64,000 nucleotides of DNA from Cylicocyclus nassatus (taxonomy: Eukaryota > Nematoda > Chromadorea > Rhabditida > Strongylidae), in contig CATQJL010000001.1 in NCBI GenBank assembly GCA_958299035.1, positions 75,227,594 to 75,291,593 on the forward strand. Reading direction: 5' to 3'. Positions 60,407-64,000 of the stretch are shown here, one piece after another. The stretch's first letter is position 1. Each line of letters starts with the position of its first letter. The position numbers and the translations under genes were made by a program. The notes under the pieces are model-generated. The model saw only the letters and a program-made list of their open reading frames with translations. It was not told the DNA's origin and did not search any database.

Positions 60407-61337
60407 ATGTTACGTGAAGTACTGACATCGACTCTATTTGCCTTCGTGGTCTTGATTCCAGATGGAACATCTAAGTTGTACGGGCAAACCCGAAGGTATT
60501 CAAAATTGTTTCCTTATTCTGCAAACGTGAAAATTGCTTCTAGTAAGTGGACATTCAAGATATTTCAGTGCAAAAAGTCCAGATCCGCCAATGCCACCAA
60601 AATGTGGCAACGCAACTCCCAAAGACGATGACTTAGAAGATTTAAAGACTGAAATAGGACATAACTTAGTCGAACTTTTTTTGTATGAAGGCAGAATGGT
60701 TAGTTTGACTTTCACTTGATGTAGGCTCGGTGGCAAGCATGCCTTCAAGAACGACTAGCCATTCCCACTTACAGGTACCATTATACAACTGCACCTTAGA
60801 AGCGATGGCGCTCAATCACACTTTTAACGTTACAGATACCGAGCATTTAAGCTTCTTGTAAGATTTGCTTAACATACTGTTATTACCTCAACTGCCTCCA
60901 TTATAGGGGAGATTTGAGTCCGCAAGAACGTGCACAGGCCGACACAGTTGCAGTTATGTTGTACACGCAATTTGGGGTATGATTTGATGATTAGTTCAGG
61001 ATTGTTTTTACATGCCTAAACTTTCTCTCTAAGTGCCATTGGAAGAGACATTTAGTGCTTACTTTATAGTACATCTACTTAAGTCAATAATAAATGTTCA
61101 GGATTATCCAAATAACACAGTGCATTGGGGATGCAATTTGGAGAATATCACCTTATACTATCCTCTACGGAAAGGAGTATGCATTGTAGTCACAAACAAA
61201 ACCACTCAAGTTCACCCGAGGTTTGTTTTAATGCATTAATCCTATTCCCCTTTAAAAGGCGTAGAGATTCGGAACGCTATGCGTCATGCTTGAACGGCTC
61301 AGAGACCTTTTATGTACCTCATTTGCGCTTGAGATGA
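60407..61337 (+). CDS. Putative secreted protein, paralogue of the 20.15-kb gene (ASP-related/CAP-like?)
   Basis: Proposed exons are 60407-60474, 60569-60698, 60775-60857, 60907-60976, 61034-61220 and 61259-61337, ending in TGA, for about 205 residues. Introns are 94, 76, 49, 57 and 38 bp, with acceptors TATTTCAG, CTTACAG, ATTATAG, CTCTAAG and TTAAAAG. Exon 1 is a good signal-peptide candidate (MLREVLTSTLFAFVVLIPDG). Exon 2 carries PPKCGNATPKDDDLEDLKTE, exon 3 VPLYNCTLEAMALNHT, and exon 5 HWGCNLENITLYYPL and GVCIVV. Three N-x-T/S sites fit a secreted glycoprotein. Phases of introns 1-4 match the 20.15-kb gene, and exon 4 is 70 bp in both. One oddity is that exon 4 ends in phase 0 while exon 5 is open only if one extra base precedes its T, so a single-base shift separates the two halves. 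This is either a mutation or sequence error, or a misplaced boundary. An alternative end without the 38-bp intron is the stop at 61237. No function beyond secretion can be read directly. Confidence 0.65.
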
Positions 61338-61880
61338 GAGCATATAATAAGTATGTGGTGCGCTTTTTCTTGTCTACATGGTGCTAAAAATTTCCACAAT
61401 CGATAAAAATAAAATTTGTACATTATTAACTGCAAAATAGATATAATGAACTTTCATAAAAATGATTCAGCATTCACTATAACCAGAAAAAAAATTGAAT
61501 AGAACCTGCTCGTTTACTTTTTGCTAGAATTTGTTTTCTCGGCGAGATATGAAAGCTTATTCTGAAGACTTTTTCAATGATGGCTGTTTTCAAAAATGAT
61601 TTTAAGCGGACTAGCTGAGAATTAAAGCAAATTGTCTTTCCACAAAAGAATCTTCGCCGTTTTGAACCGACTTGCCAGATACAATAATGAAGTCATCATC
61701 CAAAGCACTTCTTCCTTCTTCTTCCTTAGTGCTTTATGCTGACTGTATGCTTTTGAAAAGAATTGAAAAACACCAAACTCTCAGCGTTTTGCGTTTTTTG
61801 AAAATCATAATTGTTCAAAAAAACGTTAGCTGGCACAAACTTACGTCAGAAAGAAAAGCTTGTTTAACTTATGGTATTTA
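61338..61880. other. 3' flank of the 60.4-kb gene
   Basis: ATAATAAG at 61344 and AATAAAA near 61410 are candidate polyadenylation signals. No further exon is recognised. Confidence 0.35.
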
Positions 61881-62779
61881 TTCGGTCGTCCAAAAATAAA
61901 CTTCGCTTTTTTTGAACAAGCGCCACATCCTGCGAGACAAATGTTTGAAGATTTTAGGAGCATTCGATGCATTTTTTATGCCCTTCAAAGGGTTGCCTTT
62001 GTATTGCAGTTCAACAAACGCTCTTAAAAAATTATCAAAAACTGTGACACATGGGTTTTTGCCATTCAAGTCCCGCAATTTTTCTAAATTTTTGTACTGT
62101 TTCCCAGAAAAAATACAAATAACAGATAAATAGAGTAAACCCTGTTGAGTACAAAACCCTTTTTCCTTTCACAGTAAGTGTCGTTCAAATGCAGCCTTTT
62201 TCCCTCTTTTTGATGGGGTGTCCTTTGTTTCCGATTTGGGAATAAATCATTATAAATCGACGTTTTGGACATGCCACATCTAGCTTGGAAAGTACGAGAT
62301 TCGATTTTTCAACCTAGTGAAGGCTCGCTTGCTTTGTTAAACTGCTGCTAAAGCATACTCCACTTTCGTGATTTCAAATTTGGACGATTTGCTGGTGTTT
62401 GACGCGTTTGTGTCAGAGACAGGCCTACAAATATCGATGGTGTTGTTAAAAATTCTGTCAAAAATCATGGCCAGGCTATAGGGAGGAGAACAAATTTGTT
62501 ATGTATCTTTTGAGGTTTGTTTCATCTAACCGCTACTTGGACTTCTTGGAGAATCAGTGTAAAAAATCAAAAAATCGCGAAAGGTGGTCATGGCAAAAAC
62601 CGTTGGTCATAATTTTTGATAATTATCTAAAAGCTCGTTTATTAGACTGCAGAACATAAAAAACCATTTGAAAGAGCATGAAAATTGCATCGATTGACAC
62701 AAATACCTTTAACAAATCTTTTTTCGCGGAACGTAGCTCGTGTTCAAGAAAAAGCGAAATTATTTTCGTGACGACCTAA
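61881..62779. mobile_element. Mariner-like foldback element, copy 4
   Basis: The left end is TTCGGTCGTCCAAAAATAA and the right end (inverted) TTAGGTCGTCACGAAAATAA, with TA on both sides (61879-61880 and 62780-62781). It shares subterminal GAACAAGCGCCACA and the core region (CGGAAACAAAGGACACC on the - strand) with the other copies. At 899 bp it is shorter by an internal deletion. Confidence 0.7.
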
Positions 62780-62781
62780 TA

Positions 62782-64000
62782 TATACATTTCTCCTTACAA
62801 CAATCTCCATTTTTCGGAGACAACAAATCAGAAAACCGAAATTTGGCTGCTCCTTTTTTGTCGCTTCTATTTTGATATATGCCAAGAGAATAAGAAGATT
62901 TGGATTTGAATATAACAGTCCGAACGAATCAACTGCATTTAGAGCCAGCTCTGCAAAGCCTACAAAACGATAAACGGTACGGTACCCAAAGATTTGGAAC
63001 TAAAGCTGCCTATTATTCTCAGTATTCTTCTTGAGACTTTTTTGGCTGTGATCTCAACATTTGTCAAAAAACAAAAAGCGTTCTCATTTTGACAGCGTAT
63101 TCATGACAACAAATGCTTTGACACTCACATGGATAGTGAGAATTTATATTAGAACAACTGAAATTCAAAAAGTATGCTTGGACAGGTACAGAAGAACAGA
63201 GAGACTAGGTGGTAAATAACAAGTATGCATAGGGTATGCAGGAAAGCGGTGATTCCAAACCTGTGAAGGCCTTATAGCCTAGTATTATGAGTGTTTTCAA
63301 GGCGAAAATTCATATATTCGTTGCATAAAAACGCTACAACCTTTCGTGCTTTAAACAGAGTAGTGGCGAAAATCAAAGCATTTTATAGCTTACTTTTGTG
63401 CTGTGTTTCTCTTAAAAATGTGCCTACTGTTTGATTGTCAATAACTTTCTTGTCACTAAGTCCTTCGAGAAGTTTTAGGTACTGTACCTTTATCATTTTG
63501 TAGAGCTGGTTCTAACTTACAGTTAGATTTGCAGTAGGAGCAAGTTACCAATCTCTCTTAATTAATGTAGGATTACGGTAGGAATTTTGGAGAGGGTTTT
63601 GCGTCATTCGGTCATATTTTACCTCTAGGAAAGAAGCTGGGATCTCTTGCATTAGAGTCGATTATTCTTAATATGAAACTTACATTACATTAATGCTTTA
63701 TTTTTGAGTTATTCCAGATTTAACGTAACAGTGGATTTCTGCGTTGGAAATTAATTCAGAAAGCTCTGCGACATGCAGAAAGTTATGTAATAAAATCAGC
63801 ATGCATAAAAACCTTGTTATACAAATCTTCAGATTTTTTGGAAGATATATTTTCGAAAGGCCTATCTCACAATGGCGCGATATGCAGCGAGCTTCCACCG
63901 TAATATTACAGTAATGAAGGAAGATCGGTATTTTGCTTCATACCTTGAATCTAAGGGGAAGCTAGCTCCACAAAATGCTCTACAAAAGCTCTAGCTAGCT
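62782..64000. other. No gene recognised
   Basis: Short frames only. The extreme right end has CTAGCTAGCT at the window border. Confidence 0.4.

Overview
This window reads as AT-rich nuclear DNA from a nematode, most likely a parasitic clade V (strongylid or hookworm-like) species. The reasons are very short introns (about 38-94 bp in one gene) with TTTCAG/TTACAG-type acceptors, nematode-style RTE and CR1-like retrotransposon remnants, and two genes that look like the large nematode secreted-protein (ASP-related, CAP-like) families. The species is an inference; no search was run. There is no operon structure, rRNA or CRISPR array, and I see no intact transposase.

Host genes: only two loci look like real genes, and they are paralogues about 40 kb apart on the + strand. 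One is at 20150-20671 (four exons seen, 3' end not found). The other is at 60407-61337 (six exons to a stop codon). They share exon number, intron phases (2,0,2,0), a last shared exon of exactly 70 bp, a Cys-rich secreted protein pattern, and a TATA box about 31-34 bp before the ATG.

The rest is a graveyard of mobile elements, many of them long palindromes. From left to right it holds: a broken PIF/Harbinger transposase (1-810); a hAT MITE with perfect TSD (7010-7348); a Helitron nested inside a foldback element (9272-10130); another hAT MITE with perfect TSD (10302-10559); a hAT transposase remnant (15102-15506); a 760-bp foldback (17090-17851); Helitrons (19631-19915 and 22100-22567); and a series of palindromic mariner-like elements (22895, 25796, 27150, 28034, 43547, 61881). 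Also present are a 345-bp MITE family (33494 and 58455), an RTE 3' fragment (37240-37810), and a CR1-like element broken by a TTAA-flanked MITE (38105-40810). A second Harbinger copy lies at 45455-46620 and a TA-flanked Tc1/mariner-type MITE at 48629-49477. A foldback carries tRNA-like sequences in both arms (49868-50564). A 2.8-kb inverted repeat encloses an RTE fragment (52475-55265). The right side has a 615-bp GC-rich palindrome with flanking duplicates (55490-57800) and a degenerate tandem array (57950-59345) just upstream of the second host gene.

Most long open reading frames here are by-products of palindromic repeats. Boundaries of inverted repeats are by eye and good to roughly 10-20 bp unless a TSD is stated.
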